Shown here piece by piece: positions 11,385-22,337 of a stretch of DNA of 64,000 nucleotides. The first letter of the stretch is position 1. Every line of letters starts with the position of its first letter. The DNA is from Stropharia rugosoannulata (taxonomy: Eukaryota; Basidiomycota; Agaricomycetes; Agaricales; Strophariaceae). Position numbers and translations under genes: made by a program. Below the pieces are notes generated by a model. It had not been told where the DNA came from. It searched no databases and saw only the letters and a list, made by a program, of their open reading frames with translations. The stretch is from NCBI GenBank assembly GCA_028532985.1, contig JANCIK010000008.1, forward strand, positions 2,728,001 through 2,792,000, given 5' to 3'.

Positions 11385-12506
11385 TTAAAAGCATTTCATG
11401 TCCGATTTCTCATTGCCTTCATCGGGACCATAATAGCCAATGATCCTGCTCACGGTAGAGGAATGCGATTTCCCCTTGGACTGGCCGTCTTCTTGTTCGT
11501 CGTTTCGTTTGACTTCCCAGTCGTCTACGAGTCTAAATTTGCATAATCATCAGAACAGCGATAGGTTCAACGGCGTGGTTGGAAGAAAGCATTACCTTTG
11601 ATAGGCAAGATCTTGCTCTACATTTGTGTGATATTGATGAGTGCTAGAGTCAATATTGGTAAAACGAGAGGGCCAATAACAATAGTCAGAACACGCTCAG
11701 TGAAATCATGATGGTGGAGAAAAGTATACCCTCAATGGCTTCTGGGTCTGGAACTTGAAGTATTCGGTTGGGTATGAGAGCTTGTGGAACACATGATTCT
11801 GATATTCAAGTCATCAACAAACTAGTGAAGCAGATACAAGACATAAAACACCCACGGCAGCACAACTTGAGTCGCTGTCTGGCCAACAATCGCATGACTA
11901 GCAAGATAATTGTATTGCCTGTAAGGTTACACGAGATTTGAACGATCACATTTCTGAGCTTGATGTAGTCAGCGTACCTGCTGTCTGTGGACTGATGGGC
12001 TGCCACATGTGCTGCCGTCGCAGCAACCGGAGAATCAGCACTATCAGCCACGATCAATCATAGTAGGGAGAAGTAAGATAACTTGTGTACGCACTAGTTG
12101 TATGGGTAAGAAGAGATGCTGGGCATGCCAGCGTCGCCGTATGAGCCTCCATAAGAGTTTGAAAACGAGCGCCCTGGTCCTGAGGAGGCAGGGGTCGCAG
12201 TTGGCCTGTCGTAATTCAACCGTGCTTTGACATGCGGACAACCTTTGTAGACATCACGATTTTGAAGTGCCTCCCGATAGATATCGTTCCCGGTGCCCAA
12301 ATTCTCCAGTTCTTCCTGCGATGACTTCTAATAATTTCATATACATCATCAAATATAAGTCAACTTCAAAACAGGTTAGCTATGCGTACTAGATATGGTT
12401 CATAATTTGCTACAGTGTTGTTTACTTCTTTATAAACTTGCTCCGTGGACGTGGGATTATTACTAAAAAGGCTTAACGAGTTCTTCATGTTGCAGTGTTG
12501 CTCCAT
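11385..12506 (-). CDS. Unrecognised multi-exon gene in the core (structure partial)
   Basis: I do not recognise the product. Three consecutive exons join in frame: 12506-12390 (STEQVYKEVNNTVANYEPYL), 12327-12095 (REALQNRDVYKGCPHVKARL) and 12040-11978 (SPVAATAAHVAAHQSTDSR). A next exon probably begins after the acceptor near 11931. The last exon ends with RIIGYYGPDEGNEKSDMKCF and a stop at 11385-11387. I could not find an unambiguous path through 11600-11930, so one or more intron boundaries, or a frameshift, are unresolved. A better-looking start (MTDASPLIPGFDFD, ATG at 12561) lies out of frame with the first exon. A TATA-like ACATATAAAT (reverse strand, 12691-12700) could be the promoter. 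No domain is visible. Confidence 0.45.
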
Positions 12507-12700
12507 TGACCTGCAGCATATCAAAATCAAAGCCTGGTATCAGTGGCGAAGCATCTGTCATATATTAGCAAGTGAGAACGCACGAGTCTATGCCGGCAAT
12601 AAGTGTGTTAGATTGCCCTGGTCTCGAGGGCGGTGGTTGCAGAGCTATGTGCAGAGATATGAGAGCATTTTGGGAGTTGTTTGGGAGTGTATTTATATGT

Positions 12701-13500
12701 CGGGAATTATTGGGATTATAGGGATTGAAAAGACAAGATCCCATTGTCAAGCCGGCAAAACAGTTTTGAGGTTCTGTTGACTCACGCTCAAATTGCGACT
12801 GACAGGAAGCGCATCCATATACAGACACCCACAACTGCCGAGAGCGTCTAAGCTTATGTCCCAATGGCAAGTCGGATAGTACTGCGGCGAAGTCGCTGTG
12901 ATACTTTGAGAAAATCACAACCACTGCAAGTTTGAATTGAGCATAACGAAAAAATAAGCGCTCTCAATTGGCTTACAAGGGATTGTCTCCAATACATGGG
13001 AAAGAAGCAGCGTCACATTCACCCTACAGCTGCCCTGATCGATGATCAAAGTTGCACCGCAACTTGACAGGTGGGAGCATTTGTCTCTGCATCTGCTTGT
13101 TGATTGGAATTTCGTCGAAAAAGACCTTGAGCCTAGAAAAGCTTGAGGAGAACAATATTGTCTGCGAGCATGACCAGCGCCGACGATGCAACGCCTGGCG
13201 TCCTTCCAAAACTTCTCACAAGTAGTGTACCTGAACCCAAATGAGTACAGAAGAAAGACCCAGAAGTGGGCCGAAGTTGTCGTCAGGGCATATGCTTCCC
13301 GCGCCAGGGAGCCTGTAATAATAATAAAAAGAAGACATCTGCTCCTGGAGCGCCAGCGTCAAGCTCAAGAGAAAACCTGGCCTAAATGGAAGTCTACCAG
13401 GTCAACCGGTAACAAGTCAACATAACCCTAACCATAAGCAAAGGAGCAATATCATTCGCATGTATTGCAGATAAGATCGAGCACAAAACTTGCAAGCACT
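12701..13500. other. Region without a gene I can support
   Basis: A minus-strand open stretch at 12780-12915 looks mildly coding but has no start or splice partner I can join convincingly. Nothing else is seen. Confidence 0.4.
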
Positions 13501-13887
13501 TTATGAATACGCGTTCCCATCACCACTCCGCGGAGCTGCCGTATCCCATGCTCTCCGAAGAAAATCGTGCCACGAGGCGAATTGACCTATTCGTAATGGC
13601 GATATGACTCGTATATGACAATCGAGACGGCTATAACAATCAAGGAAGACGCGGACTCCGAGTACAACCAGGAAGATAAATCCAAAGACTGGCAAGCAAA
13701 ATAAGGGGTTCGGTCCCAGGGAGGATGACTCCATATCGCCGTTTCTTTGAGGCGTCTTCCTCCGAAAGTCAACTGAAGGAGAGCTCAGGACCAGTAGATT
13801 ATGCTTGGCTAACGGTGAAGCTTCCGCCGCAGAATCATAGTCGCTCTCAGAAGGGGAGTGTGAAATGGATCTATAGCGTATCAGTGT
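13501..13887 (-). other. Open frame directly after the RRM gene stop codon
   Basis: After the TGA of the RRM gene (13888-13890) the same frame stays open for about 128 codons to a stop at 13501. It begins with polar residues (SPSESDYDSAAEASPLAKHN). It then has a hydrophobic span (FGFIFLVVLGVRVFL) that could be a membrane helix, and ends RSGDGNAYS. It might be an exon of a separate gene or a former extension. Chance is less likely at this length but not excluded. Confidence 0.3.
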
Positions 13888-14597
13888 TCATTCTTCCATG
13901 GCGTCTTCTTCGTTATCACTTTTGTTCTCTCCAGTTTCTTGAGGTTCATTGCTCTGCGCGTGACGCCCTTGAACACCTTGGATTGCGAGCAATAGTCAGT
14001 TCCTCACGCCCAACCGAGCTGGGGAACATAACGCACCTCCTGATTGTGCCAAAGGCTTCACGTGTTCTTTCAGCCATTCTTCCGACTCCCAAACTGCACA
14101 TAGCGAGATTGGATCAATTACATACACCAGTAAAAGATAAAGGTGGACGCACTAGCTCGGTTCCCTTGAGGATTCAAAGCCGCTTTCATTGGGCGAGCAA
14201 CGTTCACCTTCAACACACGTCCTTTCAGTTCATTCATGTCCATATTGTCAATCGCGTCCTGCGCGTCTCCAGCAGAGCTGAAAGTGACGAAAGCAAATCC
14301 ACGATGTTTGGCGGCTGTTCCGATGTGCCGTGGTCAAGAAAACCAGAAAAAGGCAAGTAATTTGATACGCACCTGTACCTGACTGGTTTAGGTTGTATTG
14401 CGTAGCGGGAGGGGGTAGCTGAACCTCAAGAATGTCGCCTACACGCCCGTCAAGGAAGTTCGTTAACATATTGTGATGTTGCTGGAGAATGACTACGCAC
14501 CAAATGTCGAAAAGGACTCATACAGAGCTGTCTCATCGGTGTCGTCACTGATATTGCCAACGAATACAGTCTTCTTCGACTTTGTGCCCTCCTCCAT
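13888..14597 (-). CDS. RRM protein resembling the cyclophilin E (Cyp33) N-terminus
   Basis: Predicted nuclear RNA-binding protein. Exons 14597-14501, 14438-14373, 14314-14153, 14093-14037 and 13976-13888 give about 156 aa, with introns of 58-62 nt. One RRM spans roughly residues 10-95: RNP2 is TVFVGNI and RNP1 is [10 protein letters not shown]. The segment from [14 protein letters not shown] through [14 protein letters not shown] follows cyclophilin E, where a similar W-containing linker comes after the RRM. The peptidyl-prolyl isomerase domain that follows in cyclophilin E is absent here. The tail is acidic and ends EDAMEE. The start chosen is the first Met before the RRM (MEEGTKSKK). The gene sits in the single-copy core between the inner arms. 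Confidence 0.85.
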
Positions 14598-15764
14598 GAT
14601 GAAAGTGGATGGATGCCGCGCTGGATGCTCGAAGGAACGGAACAAGTGTCGGAGTTCGAAAATGTCAATAGTAGCGGTCGCTGACAATTTCGCCAAACAA
14701 TCGTCGTTCGTCTGGATTTCGAGATATATCGAGCCACCAAGCTGACTTGCTACGGAAGATTTATCTTATCTTCAACAGAAATTCAAAACGGAACGTCAAC
14801 TATCGTGACATACTTAGTGGCAGCAAATTCATCAAACGCTACTGTCCATCATTCGGTACTGGTCACTGCATGCCAGTTTGCCGTACAAAACACAGAGACT
14901 CTCCTTCTGAAGTCGTCTATTTTATAGTGAAAGAAAAAACGACCTGCATAGGAGACAAGATAGGTGACGTAGCATTTAATGAGGGAGCACGCAAGCCCTA
15001 GTTGATACGTATACAACGACTACGTAACGCAGTACATATTGTACATGTTCGTAAATCACAATTCCGTTCAAGAACACAAATACACGCCAGTGCATAAAGG
15101 TCTCGCGCTTCGATTTCAAGGGTTAAAAAGACCAGAAGGAAGAAAGGATCTTTCTCCCCGTTCAAAGGAGAAGGATCAGCAAGAAAAGAATCAGTCGACC
15201 AAACGAAGACAGTGAAAAACAAGTCAAGAAAGCATCGAAGCAGATAAATAACTCTGGAACCAAAATCGTACAGGTTATCAACGGATTTCCGAAGGTCATT
15301 TGACAGGCCAGCATCAACTCGGTCCTACGCAAGCGGCAGCTCGGGCCAAGTTGAAGGTCAAAAAGCCATCGGACACCCGTTCCATTACATTTGTTCTTCT
15401 TTCCTCCCAAGTCCAGGTTTAAGTAGCACAGAAGGTCGTGGAAACAGGGCGTGTGCGCAAAATAAAGGGCAGGCTGTAAATCCATGTGCTCTTCATTCGC
15501 GCAATAAATAAGGTTTGAGAGCCAGATCAGATAAAGTTTCAAGCGAGGCATCAGCCATTGGTTGATGAGGAACAAGATGGCAAGTGATGGATGATGATGA
15601 TTGCGATGTCTTGAGTGGCCTCGATGTAACAAACAAACAAGTCGACGAAGACGATAGCAATTAACAATGGTGAGCTGTAATGTAAAATACCCATATTAGA
15701 AGATTAGAATCAAAATCGAGTAAGTAGCAACGAGGGAAGTGCAGTATATTCACCATCGGTGTCC
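14598..15764. other. Intergenic between the RRM gene and the Zn2Cys6 gene
   Basis: It should hold the RRM promoter and the 3' untranslated region of the Zn2Cys6 gene. A minus-strand open frame (15162-15632) has no start context or motif and is not called. Confidence 0.5.
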
Positions 15765-17114
15765 TCAAGCGCTCGCATCTTCCTTGTCTGCGACTACGGC
15801 AGCACCGTCCTCGCCGTTGACAACCGGTTGATCAGGTGTGACCGTCGCCTCATCCGCCTTTCCCTTCGACGTTGGTGCAGCCGCGGTCTTGCTCTTTTTC
15901 GCTTTCGGCTCCCCATTCTTTCCTGTCTTGGGCCGTTTCTTTCCAGTAACTACAGCACCGTTTGTTTCTGCGGGCGCGACTCCATTCTGACTCGACGGAG
16001 AGTCATCTGGTTTCCCTGCAGTATCGGCAGGATTCACAGTTTGGGGCTGTGGTTCCTCTGCGGCCAGCTGGGCCTCTGGCTCCGGTGCAGCCATGGTCGG
16101 TGCAGGCACAGGGGCGGGCGCCTGTTGTGCTGGTGGCGCGGCTTGTGCAGGTGCAGGTGACGTTGCAGGAGCAGGAGCGGGTGGTACTGCAGGCGGTGCG
16201 CCATTAGGTGTACCAGGCGGAGGTGGCCCTGCTTGTGTAGGGTATATCGGCGGGTAATGGGGGAACGGCGGATAACCGGCTGGGTGAATGTAGTATGGCA
16301 TCATGGGTTGTCCGTTGGGAGCATGCGGAGGGGAGCCATCAGGACCTGGTTGGCCTTCTGGGGGATGGGGCATGAACGCGCCGGGAGGCGGGTAGTAGAC
16401 TGGGTAATAGCCCTCCGGCGTGAATGGAGCCACGGCATGAATGGCGGCGGTCGCGGTCGCGGAAGGAGATTGGGAGTTGGTATTCCACTCGTTGCTGAAA
16501 TTGGGGCCCTCAGATTCGCTCTTGTTCTTGCGTCTGTAAGGACCGCGCTTGATGCCTTTTTTGCGCTCCTTGCGCTGGCCATCAACACAAGAGTCGGATA
16601 TGCCATATTTAACGCAGCGCTCGCAGGGTCTACTTTCGTCGCAGCGTTTACAGGCGCTCGCGCAGTTAGTGCACTAAATGCCGATGTCAGCGAAGCTCAA
16701 GTAAGATACATGACGCAATCTTACAGCCATCTTAACTTGTTTACGCTTCGGACGAGACAAAGCAGCCGGAGCTGGATTCGCTGGAGGTGCGCCAAAATCT
16801 ACGTGAGAATTCAGCGGTGATATGAAGGTCCTGCTATTGTACTCACGTTGGGCTTGTGGCGGCGGATAATACACTACACCTGGTGGAAGCCCGATCATAA
16901 AGGGTGCAGGTGGTACGCCGTTTTGGGCGCCCTCCGGGTGGCTCCCGTCGGGCTGGGGTGGATATGCAAAAAATGGGGGCATATATGCGCCCGGGGGCCC
17001 TTGCGGTGGATATGGCCCGCCATTGTAGCCTGGCGGAGGGAAAGGAACATGCGTCGGGGGTGGGTAGGGGTGTTGCTCATGGGCCGGCTGCGGTGGCTTT
17101 GCTTGTTCAGTCAT
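15765..17114 (-). CDS. Zn2Cys6 transcription factor
   Basis: Predicted nuclear DNA-binding regulator. Exons 17114-16847, 16798-16725 and 16673-15765 give about 416 aa. The N-terminal 110 residues are rich in Pro, Gly and Tyr. The zinc cluster starts at the third exon as CTNCASACKRCDESRPCERC and ends ISDSC. Its spacing of C-x2-C-x6-C-x5-C-x2-C-x8-C matches the Zn(II)2Cys6 family, with one extra Cys inside the first loop. A basic linker (KERKKGIKRGPYRRKNK) follows. The remainder is Pro/Ala/Gln-rich, with a Lys-rich patch (KKRPKTGKNGEPKAKK) likely to aid nuclear import. I recognise this as a conserved basidiomycete Zn-cluster protein type but cannot name a target pathway. The inner right arm begins 141 nt upstream of its ATG. 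Confidence 0.88.
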
Positions 17115-17267
17115 GATATGCTGTCAAAGCCAAATGCACCCGTGAAAGAAGGTGTATACGTGGCACAAGAGATGGGGTCTGGAAATGAGCGCCATGGGCG
17201 GTAGGGAGTCAGCATGGGCGTTGGAGAGAGCGGCAGAGGCGGGAAGAGGCAGGGCAGGGGGAGTAGG

Positions 17268-18179
17268 AAAAATGCTCACTCCGACTCAAGATTCTGAGCT
17301 GAGACTCAAATGTCCGCTCTCAGTTACAAACTGCTGGCGGCGCTTTCTGGGACGGCAAATGTTGATGCTGGGTCGTCGATGTCGGCAATGGCGGGCCCTG
17401 TGTTGTTTCTGCAGCTGGTTTGGGGGTTATTGACCAGATACGAGGGTATGGGGAGAAAAGAACCGCAAGACTGCCGCGGTTCAGTTGCCATGCGTGTGAA
17501 CTATACCGCTGTTTGGGTCTGTGCACACCCCATCCACCTTTGACCATCATCCTCGTCGACGTCAAGCGTCCAGGGTGCATAGGAAATGTCAAATGGATTG
17601 TATTTGCATCTTCGACGGTGCCTGCCGTATGCAGTCGTTGCCGCAATATCTGATTTCGACAGACTGGGCTCCGACTGAACTCCCCCAGACTCCGCTGCCT
17701 CTCATTTTTAGACTTCCGACTGACAATCCGTGTCTCAGCCTGTTCTCGACTATCATATTATTCCCCGTTCTGGCCTTTGGGCGCTCTTCTACCGCTGTCG
17801 ATGGCTTTATGATATGAATACCTTGGAACCGTCGACAACTCTGCTCTTGATCCAGACTCCTCGTGAACAATGTCGACCCCAGAACCCCAGTGCAAGACCT
17901 ATGAATGTTCCTTGTTCGATGATCATAAATCACTATCCTTGAAAACCAGCGTCGAATATGTGAGTATATGCTACTCTTTCAATGCAGCTCGCTAACACGA
18001 GTAGATTCTGTGGCGCTACTAAGAATACTCCGGCGCTGGGAGAGATAGAAACCGCTGCTAAGTGTTGACACGTACGCATACATTCATCAAAATCGTCTGC
18101 TCATGTCTATCCTGGCATTATCTACGTCTACAGGTGGTGTCTAGAAGTCTCTTTTGAAGATGCAGAACCCGAAGCTCAT
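17268..18179. other. OYE downstream part of the right inner arm
   Basis: Mirror of 10402-11320; no supported gene. The plus-strand frame running from 17152 into the arm crosses the arm boundary and is not conserved on the left. Confidence 0.45.
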
Positions 18180-19683
18180 CTACTCATTATTTTTCTTGTT
18201 CCTTGGTCTCGACGGTCTTCTTACCCTTCCGAGAAAGCCCCATCCAATCTGACTGGCCAACTTGATCTGGATGTCGAGTTCATCTGCGAAGGTCCACACT
18301 GCAGATGGGTCTTTGACAAACTGTCGCCCAAGCATGACAACGTCGGCATATCCTTCCTGCAGAAGTTGTTCTGCTTGTGGTCCAGACGTGATCTTACCAA
18401 CAGTCGAAACTAGCAGGCGGCCGGGGCGTCCCACCTCGGCTGATTGTTCTGTTTTGCTGGAAGGGTAGGCTTCCTTTGCTCCAATAGCATGCATGACATC
18501 GCGTGCCATGGGTGCTTGGTACGCCTTGAGGTGCTCCTGCTTTCCGTCGCCAAGGGCAAGGAAAGAAATGCTTTGCTTCGGATAGTTTCCTCCGCTGGAG
18601 ATGTCGATAAGGTCGACGCCATGCGCATATAGCATGGGCGCAAGCCGTACGGTGTCCTCTGGTGTCCAAGACGGCTCGCTGTCGACCCAATCCGTTCCAG
18701 AGATCCTGTAAGGGTGGTCCTAAGCATGAGAAAATCAAAGAGCAACGTAACTGGTGTATACCTGAAAAACAAGGGTGTAGATTCCGGAATAACAGCCCGG
18801 ATGGCATCGATAACCTCCAAATGGACCCTCGTGCGATTCTCGAAGCTCCCACCGTATTCATCAGTGCGCTTGTTCGAAAGCGGGCTCAGGAACTGCTGCA
18901 GCAGATAGCCATGGGCGGAGTGGATTTCAATAACATCAAAGCCGGCCTGAATTGCACGCTTCGCCCCATCTGCGAATGCTTGGACAAGCTCCTTGATCAT
19001 CTCCTTCGTAAACGCCTTCGGATGAGGGTAACCAGCATCGAATTGCACAGCGGACGGAGCCCAGACGTCGTCCGGCCAGCCACCGACGTCTTCAGTCGAG
19101 AGCGGCGATCCTGTGAGGAACGGCGGGGTAACCGAGCCCTTACGCCCTGCGTGCGCAAGCTGGATACCGATTTTCTGGGACTGCGAGTGCGCAAAGTCTA
19201 CAAGAGCACGGAGCGGCGCGATGTGGTCGTCGGACCAGATCCCTACGTCATGGGGGGTGATGCGTCCGTTCGCGGTGACGGCGGTAGCCTCGATCATGGT
19301 ATGGCCCGCGCCGCGCGTAAAGATGGCTCCGACTGCATGTGGGCGCGAGCGCGGCTGAGTAAGATTTCGGGCGCGGCAGTGAGAGGTCAAGCTTACGATG
19401 AGCGGTATGCCAAGGGGTCATAATCCCGTTCTCCGCTGAGTACTGGCAAAGCGGCGACAGCTACGTGAAGTTATCGTTAATTAGGCTGGCTAGGTGGACG
19501 CTGCACCGCGCCACGACGCACCCAGATCCTATTAGGAAACTCGACACCGCGGATGCGCAGAGGTTGGAAGATTTTCGGGATGGAGCGGCCATCTGGTTGA
19601 GGGTCGAGTGCGGTTCCAGCAGGTGGGCTTTGGATAGGTGTGAAGAAGGGCGCGTTCGGAGCAGGGACGTTGCGGTTAGACAT
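18180..19683 (-). CDS. Old Yellow Enzyme, second copy with altered C-terminus
   Basis: Exons 19683-19522, 19460-19397, 19332-18762 and 18705-18180 give about 440 aa. Through residue 420 or so it matches the left copy, with the same YqjM-type motifs ([29 protein letters not shown]). One G is missing at 18224-18226, which shifts the last 15 or so codons to [16 protein letters not shown]. The psiOYE copy retains GRGKKTV at this place, so the shift is derived or is a sequencing or assembly error in a homopolymer. The changed tail lies after the FMN-binding core, so activity may survive. H2 is upstream and divergent. Confidence 0.87.
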
Positions 19684-22137
19684 GTTAGTTTGGTGCGCCG
19701 CCGCTGTCGATATTCAATGATAACACGACTTTTAGGAATAGAGATGAAAAAGCGAGAAGAAATCGCCACGATGAAGGACGACTTGGGCTCGGTGCATTTT
19801 ATATCCTCCGCTGGAAGCACTTTCATGCGCAGATCTTGAGAATGGCGACTAGAACCTTTCCCGACTTCCACCGTATCAGTAATGTTCAACAGCTACCACA
19901 CACCAATGAGAAAGGCTGAAAAGGATTAGTAAACCAATAAAGGCCAGACGCGAACGGGATGTTAATAAGGTCGAGCACGAGCATGATAACACGGGAGAAC
20001 ATGGGGGCGAATAGTGACTTGGTGGCCGCGGTACTCATCAAAATCGTATTCAGAAAACTTAGAATAGCAGACCAGGATGCTTCTATTTCTGTGGGAGGGA
20101 TTTTAGGAAATGGTAGGAGATGGTGTAATTACTTTGCATTACGAAGCAGAGAGGGATTGGTAAGCTTGTGTGGCTGACAAGTGCTGACTTAAAAATAGAT
20201 GCAGTCAGTGCTCCTCAAAGTTGATCCGCTCACTGCTTACGCCCGAAAGTATAGGATTAACCGCAAGATCGAGCGCCATCGTGGTCGGGAGCCTTCGCCT
20301 TCGTCATTGTTCGTTAAGCCTTGAAATGTATACTCTTGTTCATCTAGGCCTGAAGGGATGCTGTGAGGACACCGACATTTCATGTGATACTCATATTTGT
20401 GGGCTATCTAATACAGGGCTTGAATAATCTTTTTGAGCTACTTCGTAGACACCAATCATCGATGTATGGTCTTTATATCATAAATAAATTTTGTCTGCCT
20501 ACGAGAGACTGAAGGAGACTGGCAAATCATGGAGCTGACTTGCTAGCTTGAAGACCGACTGTGGGAGAGTGTCATTATTCAACTTCCCACGGTATTGAAA
20601 TTCGCCACGCAAAGTCGTTGAGTCCGTCAACGTGTCAACCGTTCATCAAGTACTTTCAAAAGTGAGGAGTTCACATCAAGGCGGTATTAGAAAGGACAGT
20701 TCTAAAGCTTCAGATATCTACAGTTTAAACTTCACGTTTCTCACAGCGCATATAATATTGCAGCTACATTCCGGCGTCAAGCTTGCTCGGGGCTTTAAGC
20801 TTCAAGCTGCAGGCTTCTTTTACGGTAGGCTATAGGATGAACGGAATGGCACCGCTTCATGTGAATGGAGTGATTTCTGTGATACAAGGAGAGAGAAAAA
20901 GAACTTTTCCTGCAACACAAATACCCAGCCAGATACGACTACTCCGATTTGACAACGCTGAAAAAATGACTTGCAATCGCTCTGCCTATTATGTATGATA
21001 ATGAATAAATATATTCTACTTCTAATCGGACATGTGGCAAACTTTACTGCGGGAACTGGCTAGAACTGGCTTCTGATTTGTTGAAGTGTTCATCGAATCC
21101 ACAGGCCTCTATAGTATGACTCAAACAAAAATTACACGGGAGCCACATACCGCGACATTGGCACTGGTTTACTATACACGCGTTAGGAACACGAGGCTAA
21201 CTCTATGGAAGCTTCAAGAGCCAGCGTGGAACCTGTTAGAAGAAAAAGAAGTTGCATTCTCCTCGTGGCATGTGGTGTTTCTTGTAAAAGAGCTATATAA
21301 AGCTGCGCATAACGAGTCACATTTACATATGGGTCTGAAGGTCTCGCTAGTAGTGAGAGGTTGTGTGTGCTGATTTCACAGGTTCAGAGTCGGCGGCGAT
21401 TTTTAGTTGACCGGAACGATATGCATGTGAAGACACTTTCAAAGCGGTAGCAATAGTATATACGATGGCACGAACATCTACTTTCCAGCAATCAAAAAAA
21501 CTTCACGGGTGTACGCTGTGTCCCGAAGACTGCACAATATCTCCCAGTCCGAGGCTAAGAACAACCTTTGCCATGCGGCGGTGCCTTATGCTAGGCAACG
21601 ATCTGAGTGCAGGCAGGCAAGCGCACTGCGTGTGCACCCCCAAGATACCTCATTATCGTCGCAATCAAGATAGTTACAAGAAATTTGATAGGTAACAGCA
21701 TTGTCGAGAACAATTGTTTGAGTATGCACTGATGTGGGCATACTTCCTTTCTGCATGGGTATGTACTTATCGCTTCGCGTAACCGGCGCAAACTCGGCTA
21801 GTATTTCATCCTCACTATTTTAAACCAAAGTTGTGTACTAACCCGCTGAGCTCTGAAGAAGTTGTACAACGTTCCCTTGATTTTTTAACTATGATAATGC
21901 TCCAGGATAGGAGACATGAACACTAAACTGTCCTGCTACGACAGAGTAAGATTATCTGTTAAGCATAGTAAATTGATCTTTCAAGCCATGAACGTTTGAA
22001 CAGCCTAGAGATTGACAACGGCTTCTGATCTCTGCGACGTAATGCTGTCACGGTACGACGTAGTATGCCCACGCACTCTTTTGGACTGAGCTCGTTTCTA
22101 CAACCTCTCCCAAGAATGATTCGAATTATGAGATGTC
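19684..22137. other. OYE-H2 divergent intergenic region
   Basis: Mostly the right inner arm. It includes the mirrored OYE TATA-like box (about 19797-19806) and the dispersed-repeat relative at 21261-21385. No supported gene. Confidence 0.5.
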
Positions 22138-22150
22138 TAAGTTTGGAACA
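22138..22150 (+). promoter_or_regulatory. Conserved 13-bp H-family promoter element
   Basis: TAAGTTTGGAACA, identical to the elements of H1 and H3, 131 nt before the TATA box. Confidence 0.55.
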
Positions 22151-22280
22151 GTACCAGAAAGGTGATGCGAACTCTGACGGTGTGACTCCAATTGATTTGA
22201 GTTGGACTGTGCGCACAAGGTGTATTGGCTGGCACTAGGAGCCTAATACCATAGTTTTCCCACTCGGCAAGAACACGAAG

Positions 22281-22290
22281 GGTATAAATA
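22281..22290 (+). promoter_or_regulatory. TATA box of H2
   Basis: GGTATAAATA, 48 nt before the H2 ATG at 22338. The sequence is identical to that of H3. Confidence 0.6.
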
Positions 22291-22337
22291 AGGGATTGAC
22301 GAACACTCCTTTGACAAGATCGCATATCCTCTTTAAC

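Larger units (their letters stand above)
17256..21843. repeat. Inner inverted repeat, right arm
   Basis: Reverse complement of 6747-11332 with the four indels described there; most or all mirrored reading frames are otherwise the same. It carries the second OYE gene and stops 494 nt before H2. Relative to the left arm it has GGG instead of GGGG in the OYE C-terminus (18224-18226, plus-strand CCC) and AAAAA instead of AAAA (20430-20434, plus-strand TTTTT). Confidence 0.93.

Noticed and set aside
15162..15632. 156-codon minus-strand open frame with hydrophobic ends
   Set aside because: Sits downstream of the Zn2Cys6 gene stop, with no start context, splice partner or family motif; likely untranslated sequence.
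17152..17433. Plus-strand frame crossing the inner arm boundary
   Set aside because: The counterpart frame on the left arm has an unrelated beginning, so it is created by the junction and not a conserved protein.
6747..21843. Large palindrome as a DNA transposon with the arms as terminal repeats
   Set aside because: The core contains ordinary single-copy cellular genes, no transposase is seen, and arm ends lack target-site duplications; segmental duplication fits better.
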